Shown piece after piece: positions 11,201 through 23,514 of a stretch of DNA of 64,000 bases. How positions within the stretch are numbered: position 1 is the stretch's first letter; each line of letters opens with the position of its first letter. The stretch spans positions 11,110,501 to 11,174,500 of the forward strand of contig OY756958.1 in the NCBI GenBank assembly GCA_963580455.1. Reading direction: 5' to 3'. The translations under genes and the position numbers were made by a program. Source of the DNA: Euonymus europaeus. Its lineage: Eukaryota > Streptophyta > Magnoliopsida > Celastrales > Celastraceae. A model generated the notes under the pieces. That model did no database searches, was not told the DNA's origin, and was given only the letters and a program-made list of their open reading frames with translations.

Positions 11201-14200
11201 CTATCAATGACAAATCGACAAAACCGTTAAAAGCAACTCCATAGAGAGAGTTGAGCAACTTCGGACCATAAAAGTTGCTCGGTGTACACTTTTTATTGTT
11301 ATTCTATGTCAAATTTTACGAGTATAAGCTTCCTAAATTATTTCGATGCCAAAACCCCAACTTTCAGTGACAAATGGACAAAACCGTTTAAAGCTCCTCC
11401 ATAGAGTGAGTTGGGCAACTTCGGACTATCAAAGTTGTTCGGTGTACACTTTTTATTATTCTTCTACGTCAAATTTTACGAGTATAAGCTTTCTAGATTA
11501 TTTCGATTACAAAACCCCAACTTTGTATGACAAATGGACAAAACCGTTTAAAGCTCCTCCATAGAGTGAGTTGGGAAACTTCGGACTATCAAAGTTGCTC
11601 GCTGTACACTTTTTGTTGTTCCTCTATGTCAAATTTTACGAGTATAAGCTTCCTAGATTATTTCGATGCCAAAACAGCAACTATCAATGACAAATCGACA
11701 AAACCGTTAAAAGCTACTTCATAGAGAGAGTTGAGCAACTTCAGACCATAAAAGTTGCTCGGTGTAGACTTTTTATTGTTATTCTATGTCAAATTTTACG
11801 AGTATAAGCTTCGTAGATTATTTCGATGCCAAAACTCCAACTTTCTGTGACAAATGGACAAAACCGTTTAAAGCTCCTCCATAGAGTGAGTTGGGCAACT
11901 TCGGACTATCAAAGTTGCTCGGTGTACACTTTTTATTGTTCTTCTATGTCAAATTTTACGAGTATAAGTTTCCTAGATTATTTCGATGCCAAAACAGCAA
12001 CTATCAATGACAAATCGACAAAACCGTTAAAAGCTACTCAAGAGAGAGAGTTGAGCAACTTCGGACCATAAAAGTTGCTCGGTGTACACTTTTTATTGTT
12101 ATTCTATGTCAAATTTTACGAATATAAGCTTCCTAAATTATTTCGATGCCAAAACCCGAACTTTCTGCGACAAATGGACAAAACCGTTTAAAGCTCCTCC
12201 ATAGAGTGAGTTGGGCAACTTCGGACTATCAAAGTTGCTCGGTGTACACTTTTTATTATTCGTCTATGTCAAATTTTACGAGTATAAGCTTTCTAGATTA
12301 TTTCGATTACAAAACCCCAACTTTCTATGACAAATGGACAAAACCGTTTAAAGCTCCTCCATAGAGTGAGTTGGGAAACATCGGACTATCAAAGTTGCTC
12401 GGTGTACACTTTTTGTTGTTCATCTATGTCAAATTTTACGAGTATAAGCTTCCTAGATTATTTCGATGCCAAAACAGCAACTATCAATGACAAATCGACA
12501 AAACCGTTAAAAGCAACTCCATAGAGAGAGTTGAGCAACTTCGGACCATAAAAGTTGCTCGGTGTACACTTTTTATTGTTATTCTATGTCAAATTTTACG
12601 AGTATAAGCTTCCTAAATTATTTCGATGCCAAAACCCCAACTTTCAGTGACAAATGGACAAAACCGTTTAAAGCTCCTCCATAGAGTGAGTTGGGCAACT
12701 TCGGACTATCAAAGTTGTTCGGTGTACACTTTTTGTTGTTCATCTATGTCAAATTTTACGAGTATAAGCTTCCTAGATTATTTCGATGCCAAAACCTCAA
12801 CTTTTTATGACAAATGGACAAAAACTTTTAAAGCTACTCCATAGAGAGAGTTGAGCAACTTCAGAATATAAAAGTTGCTCGGTGTACACTTTTTATTGTT
12901 ATTCTATATCAAATTTTACGAGTATAAGCTTCGTAGATTATTTCGATGCCAAAACCCCAACTTTCTGTGACAAATGGACAAAACCGTTTAAAGCTTCTCC
13001 ATAGAGTGAGTTGGGCAACTTCGGACTATCAAAGTTGCTCGGTGTACACTTTTTATTATTCTTCTATGTCAAATTTTACGAGTATAAGCTTTCTAGATTA
13101 TTTCGATTACAAAACCCCAACTTTGTATGACAAATGGACAAAACCGTTTAAAGCTCCTCCATAGAGTGAGTTGGGAAACTTCGGACTATCAAAGTTGCTC
13201 GGTGTACACTTTTTGTTGTTCTTCTATGTCAAATTTTATGAGTATAAGCTTCCTAGATTATTTTTATATGAAAACACCGACTTTACATGACAAATGGACA
13301 AAAACGTTAAAAGCTCCTCCACACAGAGAGTTGAGCAACTTCTAATCATCAAAGTCGCTCGGTGTACACTTTTTATTGTTCTTCTATGTCAAATTTTACG
13401 AGTATAAGCCTCCTAGATTATTTCGATTCCAAAACCCGAACTTTCTATGACAAATGGACAAAATCGTTTAAAGCTACTCCATAGAGAGTGTTGAGCAACG
13501 TCGGACCATAAAAGTTGCTCGGTGTAGACTTTTTATTGTTCTTCTATGTCAAATTTTACGACTATAAGCTTCCTAGATTATTTCGATGCCAAAACCCGAA
13601 CTTTCTATGACAAATGGACAAAAACGTTAAAGGCTCCTCCATAGAAAGAGTTGTGCAACTTCGGACTATCAAAGTTGCTCGGTGTACACTTTTTATTGTT
13701 CTTCTATGTCAAATTTTACGAGTATAAGTTTCCTAGATTATTTCGATGCCAAAACAGCAACTATCAATGACAAATCGACAAAACCGTTAAAAGCTACTCA
13801 AGAGAGAGAGTTGAGCAACTTCGGACCATAAAAGTTGCTCGGTGTACACTTTTTATTGTTATTCTATGTCAAATTTTACGAATATAAGCTTCCTAAATTA
13901 TTTCGATGCCAAAACCCGAACTTTCTGCGACAAATGGACAAAACCGTTTAAAGCTCCTCCATAGAGTGAGTTGGGCAACTTCGGACTATCAAAGTTGCTC
14001 GGTGTACACTTTTTATTATTCGTCTATGTCAAATTTTACGAGTATAAGCTTTCTAGATTATTTCGATTACAAAACCCCAACTTTCTATGACAAATGGACA
14101 AAACCGTTTAAAGCTCCTCCATAGAGTGAGTTGGGAAACATCGGACTATCAAAGTTGCTCGGTGTACACTTTTTGTTGTTCATCTATGTCAAAATTTACG

Positions 14201-14477
14201 AGTATAAGCTTCCTAGATTATTTCGATGCCAAAACAGAACTATCAATGACAAATCGACAAAACCGTTAAAAGCAACTCCATAGAGAGAGTTGAGCAACTT
14301 CGGACCATAAAAGTTGCTCGGTGTACACTTTTTATTGTTATTCTATGTCAAATTTTACGAGTATAACCTTCCTAAATTATTTCGATGCCAAAACCCCAAC
14401 TTTCAGTGACAAATGGACAAAACCGTTTAAAGCTCCTCCATAGAGTGAGTTGGGCAACTTCGGACTATCAAAGTTGT
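8237..14477. repeat. 6,241-bp satellite block, copy 2 of a tandem pair
   Basis: Reading it against copy 1, I noticed one substitution: C at 5792 is G at 12033. Private variants of copy 1 are all repeated here, including ATCGATGCC near 10382, CTTCTACGTC near 11461, and the +2 and -1 indels near 9860 and 14238. Such identity in fast-evolving satellite implies a very recent duplication, or an assembly artefact. After about 14500 the sequence continues as it does after base 6500, 11 monomers earlier in the block, and not as it does after 8260. Confidence 0.9.
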
Positions 14478-16061
14478 TCGGTGTACACTTTTTGTTGTTC
14501 ATCTATGTCAAATTTTACGAGTATAAGCTTCCTAGATTATTTCGATGCCAAAACCTCAACTTTTTATGACAAATGGACAAAAACTTTTAAAGCTACTCCA
14601 TAGAGAGAGTTGAGCAACTTCAGAATATAAAAGTTGCTCGGTGTACACTTTTTATTGTTATTCTATATCAAATTTTACGAGTATAAGCTTCGTAGATTAT
14701 TTCGATGCCAAAACCCCAACTTTCTGTGACAAATGGACAAAACCGTTTAAAGCTTCTCCATAGAGTGAGTTGGGCAACTTCGGACTATCAAAGTTGCTCG
14801 GTGTACACTTTTTATTATTCGTCTATGTCAAATTTTACGAGTATAAGCTTTCTAGATTATTTCGATTACAAAACCCCAACTTTGTATGACAAATGGACAA
14901 AACCGTTTAAAGCTCCTCCATAGAGTGAGTTGGGAAACTTCGGACTATCAAAGTTGCTCGGTGTACACTTTTTGTTGTTCTTCTATGTCAAATTTTACGA
15001 GTATAAGCTTCCTAGATTATTTCGATGTCAAAACAGCAACTATCAATGACAAATCGACAAAACCGTTAAAAGCTACTTCATAGAGAGAGTTGAGCAACTT
15101 CGGACCATAAAAGTTGCTCGGTGTAGACTTTTTATTGTTATTCTATATCAAATTTTACGAGTATAAGCTTCGTAGATTATTTCGATGCCAAAACCCCAAC
15201 TTTCTGTGACAAATGGACAAAACCGTTTAAAGCTCCTCCATAGAGTGAGTTGGGCAACTTCGGACTATCAAAGTTGCTCGGTATACACTTTTTATTGTGC
15301 TTCTATGTCAAATTTTACGAGTATAAGCTTCCTAGATTATTTCGATGCCAAAACCCCAACTTTTTATGACAAATGGACAAAAACTTTTAAAGCTACTCCA
15401 TAGAGAGAGTTGAGCAACTTCAGAATATAAACGTTGCTCGGTGTACACTTTTTATTGTTATTCTATATCAAATTTTATGAGTATAAGCTTCGTAGATTAT
15501 TTCGATGCCAAAACCCCAACTTTCTGTGACAAATGGACAAAACCGTTTAAAGCTCCTCCATAGAGTGAGTTGGGCAACTTCGGACTATCAAAGTTGCTCG
15601 GTGTACACTTTTTCTTGTTCTTCTATGTCAAATTTTACGAGTATAAGCTTCCTAGATTATTTCGATGCCAAAACCCCAACCTTTTATGACAAATGGACAA
15701 AAACTTTTAAAGCTACTCCATAGAGAGAGTTGAGCAACTTCAGAATATAAAAGTTGTTCGGTGTACACTTTTTATTGTTATTCTATATCAAATTTTACGA
15801 GTATAAGCTTCGTTGATTATTTCGATGCCAAAACCCCAACTTTCTGTGACAAATGGACAAAACCGTTTAAAGCTCCTCCATAGAGTGAGTTGGGCAACTT
15901 CGGACTATCAAAGTTGCTCGGTGTACACTTTTTATTATTCTTCTATGTCAAATTTTACGAGTATAAGCTTTCTAGATTATTTCGATTACAAAACTCCAAC
16001 TTTGTATGACAAATGGACAAAATCGTTTAAAGCTACTCCATAGAAAGGGTTGAGCAACGTC
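14478..16061. repeat. Satellite segment, mainly 320-bp dimers
   Basis: Bases 14478 to about 14997 repeat 6478-6997 and 12719-13238 (offsets 8,000 and 1,759 bp). From about 15185 to 16040, dimers follow one another with spacing 320 bp, alternating the GAGTGAGTTGGGC class and the GAATATAAA class, and match 1103-1960 at an offset of 14,082 bp. No gene or foreign insert is seen. Confidence 0.82.
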
Positions 16062-17661
16062 GGACCATAAAAGTTGCTCGGTGTACACTTTTTATTGTTC
16101 TTCTATGTCAAATTTTACGAGTATAAGCCTCCTAGATTATTTCGATTCCAAAACCCGAACTTTCTATGACAAATGGACAAAATCGTTTAAAGCTACTTCA
16201 TAGAGATGGTTGAGCAACGTCGGACCATAAAAGTTGCTCGGTGTAGACTTTTTATTGTTCTTCTATGTCAAATTTTACGACTATAAGCTTCCTAGATTAT
16301 TTCGATGCCAAAACCCGAACTTTCTATGACAAATGGACAAAAACGTTAAAGGCTCCTCCATAGAAAGAGTTGTGCAACTTCGGACTATCAAAGTTGCTCG
16401 GTGTACACTTTTTATTGTTCTTCTATGTCAAATTTTACGAGTATAAGTTTCCTAGATTATTTCGATGCCAAAACAGCAACTATCAATGACAAATCGACAA
16501 AACCGTTAAAAGCTACTCTAGAGAGAGAGTTGAGCAACTTCGGACCATAAAAGTTGCTCGGTGTACACTTTTTATTGTTATTCTATGTCAAATTTTATGA
16601 ATATAAGCTTCCTAAATTATCTCGATGCCAAAACCCGAACTTTCTGCGACAAATGGACAAAACCGTTTAAAGCTCCTCCATAGAGTGAGTTGGGCAACTT
16701 CGGACTATCAAAGTTACTCGGTGTACACTTTTTATTATTCGTCTATGTCAAATTTTACGAGTATAAGCTTTCTAGATTGTTTCGATTACAAAACCCCAAC
16801 TTTCTATGACAAATGGACAAAACCGTTTAAAGCTCCTCCATAGAGTGAGTTGGGAAACTTCGGACCATAAAAGTTGCTCGGTGTACACTTTTTATTGTTC
16901 TTCTATGTCAAATTTTACGAGTATAAGCCTCCTAGATTATTTCGATTCCAAAACCCGAACTTTCTATGACAAATGGACAAAATCGTTTAAAGCTACTCCA
17001 TAGAGAGGGTTGAGCAACGTCGGACCATAAAAGTTGCTCGGTGTAGACTTTTTATTGTTCTTCTATGTCAAATTTTACGACTATAAGCTTCCTAGATTAT
17101 TTCGATGCCAAAACCCGAACTTTCTACGACAAATGGACAAAAACGTTAAAGGCTCCTCCATAGAAAGAGTTGTGCAACTTCGGACTATCAAAGTTGCTCG
17201 GTGTACACTTTTTATTGTTCTTCTATGTCAAATTTTACGAGTATAAGTTTCCTAGATTATTTCAATGCCAAAACAGCAACTATCAATGACAAATCGACAA
17301 AACCGTTAAAAGCTACTCCAGAGAGAGAGTTGAGCAACTTCGGACCATAAAAGTTGCTCGGTGTACACTTTTTATCGTTATTCTATGTCAAATTTTACGA
17401 ATATAAGCTTCCTAAATTATTTCGATGCCAAAACCCCAACTTTCTGCGACAAATGGACAAAACCGTTTAAAGCTCCTCCATAGAGTGAGTTGGTCTACTT
17501 CGGACTATCAAAGTTGCTCGGTGTACACTCTTTATTATTCGTCTATGTCAAATTTTACGAGTATAAGCTTTCTAGATTATTTCGATTACAAAACCCCAAC
17601 TTTCTATGACAAATGGACAAAACCGTTTAAAGCTCCTCCATAGAGTGAGTTGGGAAACTTC
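16062..17661. repeat. Tandem pair of 800-bp (5-monomer) satellite units
   Basis: Bases 16062-16861 and 16862-17661 correspond at an offset of 800 bp. Each has the ATAAGCCTCC class, an AAACCCGAAC monomer, the ATAAGTTTCC monomer, then GACAAATCGACAAAACC and TTTCTGCGAC monomers. Several substitutions separate the two (for example GAGATGG near 16203 against GAGAGGG near 17003), so this pair is older than the 6,241-bp pair. Confidence 0.8.
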
Positions 17662-19279
17662 GGACTATCAAAGTTGCTCGGTGTACACTTTTTGTTGTTC
17701 ATCTATGTCAAATTTTACGAGTATAAGCTTCCTAGATTATTTCGATGCCAAAACAGCAACTATCAATGACAAATCGACAAAACCGTTAAAAGCAACTCCA
17801 TATAGAGAGTTGAGCAACTTCGGACCATAAAAGTTGCTCGGTGTAGACTTTTTATTGTTATTCTATATCAAATTTTACGAGTATAAGCTTCCTAGATTAT
17901 TTCGATGCCAAAACCCCAACTTTCAGTGACAAATGGACAAAACCGTTTAAAGCTCCTCCATAGAGTGAGTTGGGCAACTTCGGACTATAAAAGTTACTCG
18001 GTGTACACTTTTTATTATTCTTCTATGTCAAATTTTACGAGTATAAGCTTTCTAGATTATTTCGATTACAAAACCCTAACTTTCTATGACAAATGGACAA
18101 AACCGTTTAAAGCTCCTCCATAGAGTGAGTTGGGAAACTTCGGACTATCAAAGTTGCTCGGTGTACAGTTTTTGTTGTTCTTCGATGTCAAATTTTACGA
18201 GTATAAGCTTCCTAGATTATTTCGATGCCAAAACAGCAACTATCAATGACAAATCGACAAAACCGTTAAAAGCTACTCCGGAGAGAGAGTTGAGCAACTT
18301 CGGACCATAAAAGTTGCTCGGTGTACACTTTTTATTGTTATTCTATGTCAAATTTTACGAGTATAAGCTTCCTAAATTATTTCGATGCCAAAACCCCAAC
18401 TTTCTGTGACAAATGGACAAAACCGTTTAAAGCTACTCCATAGAGAGGGTTGAGCAACGTCGGACCATAAAAGTTGCTCGGTGTAGACTTTTTATTGTTC
18501 TTCTATGTCAAATTTTACGACTATAAGCTTCCTAGATTATTTCGATGCCAAAACCCGAACTTTCTATGACAAATAGACAAAAACGTTAAAGGCTCCTCCA
18601 TAGAAAGAGTTGTGCAACTTCGGACTATCAAAGTTGCTCGGTGTACACTTTTTATTGTTCCTCTATGTCAAATTTTAGGAGTATACGTTTCCTAGATTAT
18701 TTCGATGCCAAAACAGCAACTATCGATGACAAATCGACAAAACCGTTAAAAGCTACTCCATAGAGAGAGTCGAGCAACTTCGGACCATAAAAGTTGCTCG
18801 GTGTACACTTTTTATTGTTATTCTATGTCAAATTTTACGAATATAAGCTTCCTAAATTATTTCGATGCCAAAACCCCAACTTTCTGCGACAAATGGACAA
18901 AACCGTTTAAAGCTCCTCCATAGAGTGAGTTGGGCAACTTCGGACTATCAAGGTTGCTCGGTGTACACTTTTTATTATTCGTCTATGTCAAATTTTACGA
19001 GTGTAAGCTTTCTAGATTATTTCGATTACAAAACCCCAACTTTCTATGACAAACGGACAAAACCATTTAAAGCTCCTCCATAGAGTGAGTTGGGAAACTT
19101 CGGACTATCAAAGTTGCTCGGTGTACACTTTTTGTTGTTCTTCTATGTCAAATTTTACGAGTATAAGCTTCCTAGATTATTTCGATGCCAAAACAGCAAC
19201 TATCAATGACAAATCGACAAAACCGTTAAAAGCTACTCCATAGAGAGAGTTGAGCAACTTCGGACCATAAAAGTTGCTT
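17662..19279. repeat. 480-bp trimeric higher-order repeat, first part
   Basis: Equivalent monomers recur at 17425, 17905, 18385, 18865, 19345 and 19825, a spacing of 480 bp or three monomers. The trimer combines a TTTCAGTGAC or TTTCTGCGAC monomer, a GATTACAAAACCCC monomer and an AACAGCAACTATCAATGAC monomer. Between 18400 and 18760 the order is interrupted by AAACCCGAAC-type monomers. Confidence 0.78.
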
Positions 19280-21359
19280 GGTGTACACTTTTTATTGTTA
19301 TTCTATGTCAAATTTTACGAGTATAAGCTTCCTAAATTATTTCGATGCCAAAACACCAACTTTCAGTGACAAATGGACAAAACCGTTTAAAGCTCATCCA
19401 TAGAGTGAGTTGGGCAACTTCGGACTATCAAAGTTACTCGGTGTACACTTTTTATTATTCTTCTATGTCAAATTTTACGAGTATAAGCTTTCTAGATTAT
19501 TTCGATTACAAAACCCCAACTTTCTATGACAAATGGACAAAACCGTTTAAAGCTCCTCCATAGAGTGAGTTGGGAAACTTCGGACTATCAAAGTTGCTCG
19601 GTGTACACTTTTTGTCGTTCTTCTATGTCAAATTTTACGAGTATAAGCTTCCTAGATTATTTCGATGCCAAAACAGCAACTATTAATGACAAATCGACAA
19701 AACCGTTAAAAGCTACTCCATACAGAGAGTTGAGCAACTTCGGACCATAAACGTTGCTCGGTGTAGACTTTTTATTGTTATTCTATATCAAATTTTACGA
19801 GTATAAGCTTCCTAGATTATTTCGATGCCAAAACCCCAACTTTCAGTGACAAATGGACAAAACCGTTTAAAGCTCCTCCATAGAGTGAGTTGGGCAACTT
19901 CGGACTATCAAAGTTACTCGGTGTACACTTTTTATTATTCTTCTATGTCAAATTTTACGAGTATAAGCTTTCTATATTATTTCGATTACAAAACCCCAAC
20001 TTTCTATGACAAATGGACAAAACCGTTTAAAGCTCCTCCATAGAGTGAGTTGGGAAACTTCGGACTATCAAAGTTGCTCGGTGTACACTTTTTGTTGTTC
20101 TTCTATGTCAAATTTTACGAGTATAAGCTTCCTAGATTATTTCGATGCCAAAACAGCAACTATCAATGACAAATCGACAAAACCGTTAAAAGCTACTCCA
20201 TAGAGAGAGTTGAGCAACTTCGGACCATAAAAGTTGCTCGGTGTAGACTTTTTATTGTTATTCTATATCAAATTTTACGAGTATAAGCTTCGTAGATTAT
20301 TTCGATGCCAAAACCCCAACTTTCTGTGACAAATGGACAAAATCGTTTAAAGCTCCTCCATAGAGTGAGTTGGGCAACTTCGGACTATCAAAGTTGCTCG
20401 ATATACACTTTTTATTGTTCTTCTATGTCAAATTTTACGAGTATAAGCTTCCTAGATTATTTCGATGCCAAAACCCCAACTTTTTATGACAAATGGACAA
20501 AAACTTTTAAAGCTACTCCATAGAGAGAGTTGAGCAACTTCAGAATATAAAAGTTGCTCGGTGTACACTTTTTATTGTTATTCTATATCAAATTTTACGA
20601 GTATAAGCTTCGTAGATTATTTCGATGCCAAAACCCCAACTTTCTGTGACAAATGGACAAAACCGTTTAAAGCTCCTCCATAGAGTGAGTTGGGCAACTT
20701 CGGACTATCAAAGTTGCTCGGTGTACACTTTTTCTTGTTCTTCTATGTCAAATTTTACGAGTATAAGCTTCCTAGATTATTTCGATGCCAAAACCCCAAC
20801 TTTTTATGACAAATGGACAAAAACTTTTAAAGCTACTCCATAGAGAGAGTTGAGCAACTTCAGAATATAAAAGTTGCTCGGTGTCCACTTTTTATTGTTA
20901 TTCTATATCAAATTTTACGAGTATAAGCTTCGTAGATTATTTCGATGCCAAAACCCCAACTTTCTGTCACAAATGGACAAAACCGTTTAAAGCTCCTCCA
21001 TAGAGTGAGTTGGGCAACTTCGGACTATCAAAGTTGCTCGGTGTACACTTTTTATTGTTCTTCTATGTCAAATTTTACGACTATAAGCATCCTAGATTAT
21101 TTCGATGCCAAAACCCCAACTTTCTATGACTAATGGACAAAAATGTTAAAAGCTCCTCCATAGAGTGAGTTGGTAAACTTCGGACTATCAAAGTTGCTCG
21201 GTGTACACTTTTTATTGTTCTTCTATGTCAAATTTTACGAGTATAAGCTTCCTAGATTATTTCGATGCCAAAACACCAACTATCAATGACAAATCGACAA
21301 AACCGTTAAAAGCTACTCCATAAATATAGTTGAGCAACTTCATACCATAAAAGTTGCTC
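19280..21359. repeat. 2,080-bp satellite block, copy 1 of a tandem pair (13 monomers)
   Basis: The block combines the 480-bp trimers with 320-bp dimers (20305, 20625, 20945) and a monomer with CCATAAATATAGTTG near 21319. It repeats 2,080 bp downstream. The left edge is set by TTGCTTGG at 19279 against TTGCTCGG at 21359. Confidence 0.88.
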
Positions 21360-23514
21360 GGTGTACACTTTTTATTGTTATTCTATGTCAAATTTTACGA
21401 GTATAAGCTTCCTAAATTATTTCGATGCCAAAACACCAACTTTCAGTGACAAATGGACAAAACCGTTTAAAGCTCATCCATAGAGTGAGTTGGGCAACTT
21501 CGGACTATCAAAGTTACTCGGTGTACACTTTTTATTATTCTTCTATGTCAAATTTTACGAGTATAAGCTTTCTAGATTATTTCGATTACAAAACCCCAAC
21601 TTTCTATGACAAATGGACAAAACCGTTTAAAGCTCCTCCATAGAGTGAGTTGGGAAACTTCGGACTATCAAAGTTGCTCGGTGTACACTTTTTGTCGTTC
21701 TTCTATGTAAAATTTTACGAGTATAAGCTTCCTAGATTATTTCGATGCCAAAACAGCAACTATTAATGACAAATCGACAAAACCGTTAAAAGCTACTCCA
21801 TACAGAGAGTTGAGCAACTTCGGACCATAAACGTTGCTCGGTGTAGACTTTTTATTGTTATTTTATATCAAATTTTACGAGTATAAGCTTCCTAGATTAT
21901 TTCGATGCCAAAACCCCAACTTTCAGTGACAAATGGACAAAACCGTTTAAAGCTCCTCCATAGAGTGAGTTGGGCAACTTCGGACTATCAAAGTTACTCG
22001 GTGTACACTTTTTATTATTCTTCTATGTCAAATTTTACGAGTATAAGCTTTCTATATTATTTCGATTACAAAACCCCAACTTTCTATGACAAATGGACAA
22101 AACCGTTTAAAGCTCCTCCATAGAGTGAGTTGGGAAACTTCGGACTATCAAAGTTGCTCGGTGTACACTTTTTGTTGTTCTTCTATGTCAAATTTTACGA
22201 GTATAAGCTTCCTAGATTATTTCGATGCCAAAACAGCAACTATCAATGACAAATTGACAAAACCGTTAAAAGCTACTCCATAGAGAGAGTTGAGCAACTT
22301 CGGACCATAAAAGTTGCTCGGTGTAGACTTTTTATTGTTATTCTATATCAAATTTTACGAGTATAAGCTTCGTAGATTATTTCGATGCCAAAACCCCAAC
22401 TTTCTGTGACAAATGGACAAAACCGTTTAAAGCTCCTCCATAGAGTGAGTTGGGCAACTTCGGACTATCAAAGTTGCTCGATATACACTTTTTATTGTTC
22501 TTCTATGTCAAATTTTACGAGTATAAGCTTCCTAGATTATTTCGATGCCAAAACCCCAACTTTTTATGACAAATGGACAAAAACTTTTAAAGCTACTCCA
22601 TAGAGAGAGTTGAGCAACTTCAGAATATAAAAGTTGCTCGGTGTACACTTTTTATTGTTATTCTATATCAAATTTTACGAGTATAAGCTTCGTAGATTAT
22701 TTCGATGCCAAAACCCCAACTTTCTGTGACAAATGGACAAAACCGTTTAAAGCTCCTCCATAGAGTGAGTTGGGCAACTTCGGACTATCAAAGTTGCTCG
22801 GTGTACACTTTTTCTTGTTCTTCTATGTCAAATTTTACGAGTATAAGCTTCCTAGATTATTTCGATGCCAAAACCCCAACTTTTTACGACAAATGGACAA
22901 AAACTTTTAAAGCTACTCCATAGAGAGAGTTGAGCAACTTCAGAATATAAAAGTTGCTCGGTGTCCACTTTTTATTGTTATTCTATATCAAATTTTACGA
23001 GTATAAGCTTCGTAGATTATTTCGATGCCAAAACCCCAACTTTCTGTCACAAATGGACAAAACCGTTTAAAGCTCCTCCATAGAGTGAGTTGGGCAACTT
23101 CGGACTATCAAAGTTGCTCGGTGTACACTTTTTATTGTTCTTCTATGTCAAATTTTACGACTATAAGCATCCTAGATTATTTCGATGCCAAAACCCCAAC
23201 TTTCTATGACTAATGGACAAAAATGTTAAAAGCTCCTCCATAGAGTGAGTTGGTAAACTTCGGACAATCAAAGTTTCTCGGTGTACACTTTTTATTGTTC
23301 TTCTATGTCAAATTTTACGAGTATAAGCTTCCTAGATTATTTCGATGCCAAAACACCAACTATCAATGACAAATCGACAAAACCGTTAAAAGCTACTCCA
23401 TAAATATAGTTGAGCAACTTCATACCATAAAAGTTGCTCGGTGTACACTTTTTATTGTTATTCTATGTCAAATTTTACGAGTATAAGCTTCCTAAATTAT
23501 TTCGATGCCAAAAC
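21360..23514. repeat. 2,080-bp satellite block, copy 2, with short overlap into the next segment
   Basis: It matches copy 1 with about seven substitutions that I could see, among them TATGTAAAA near 21708, AAATTGACAA near 22255, TTTTTACGAC near 22887, and GGACAATCAAAGTTTC near 23263. That is about 99.7% identity. Correspondence stops near 23514, where AAACCCCAAC replaces AAACACCAAC, so the exchange point lies within the shared 75 bases. Confidence 0.88.
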
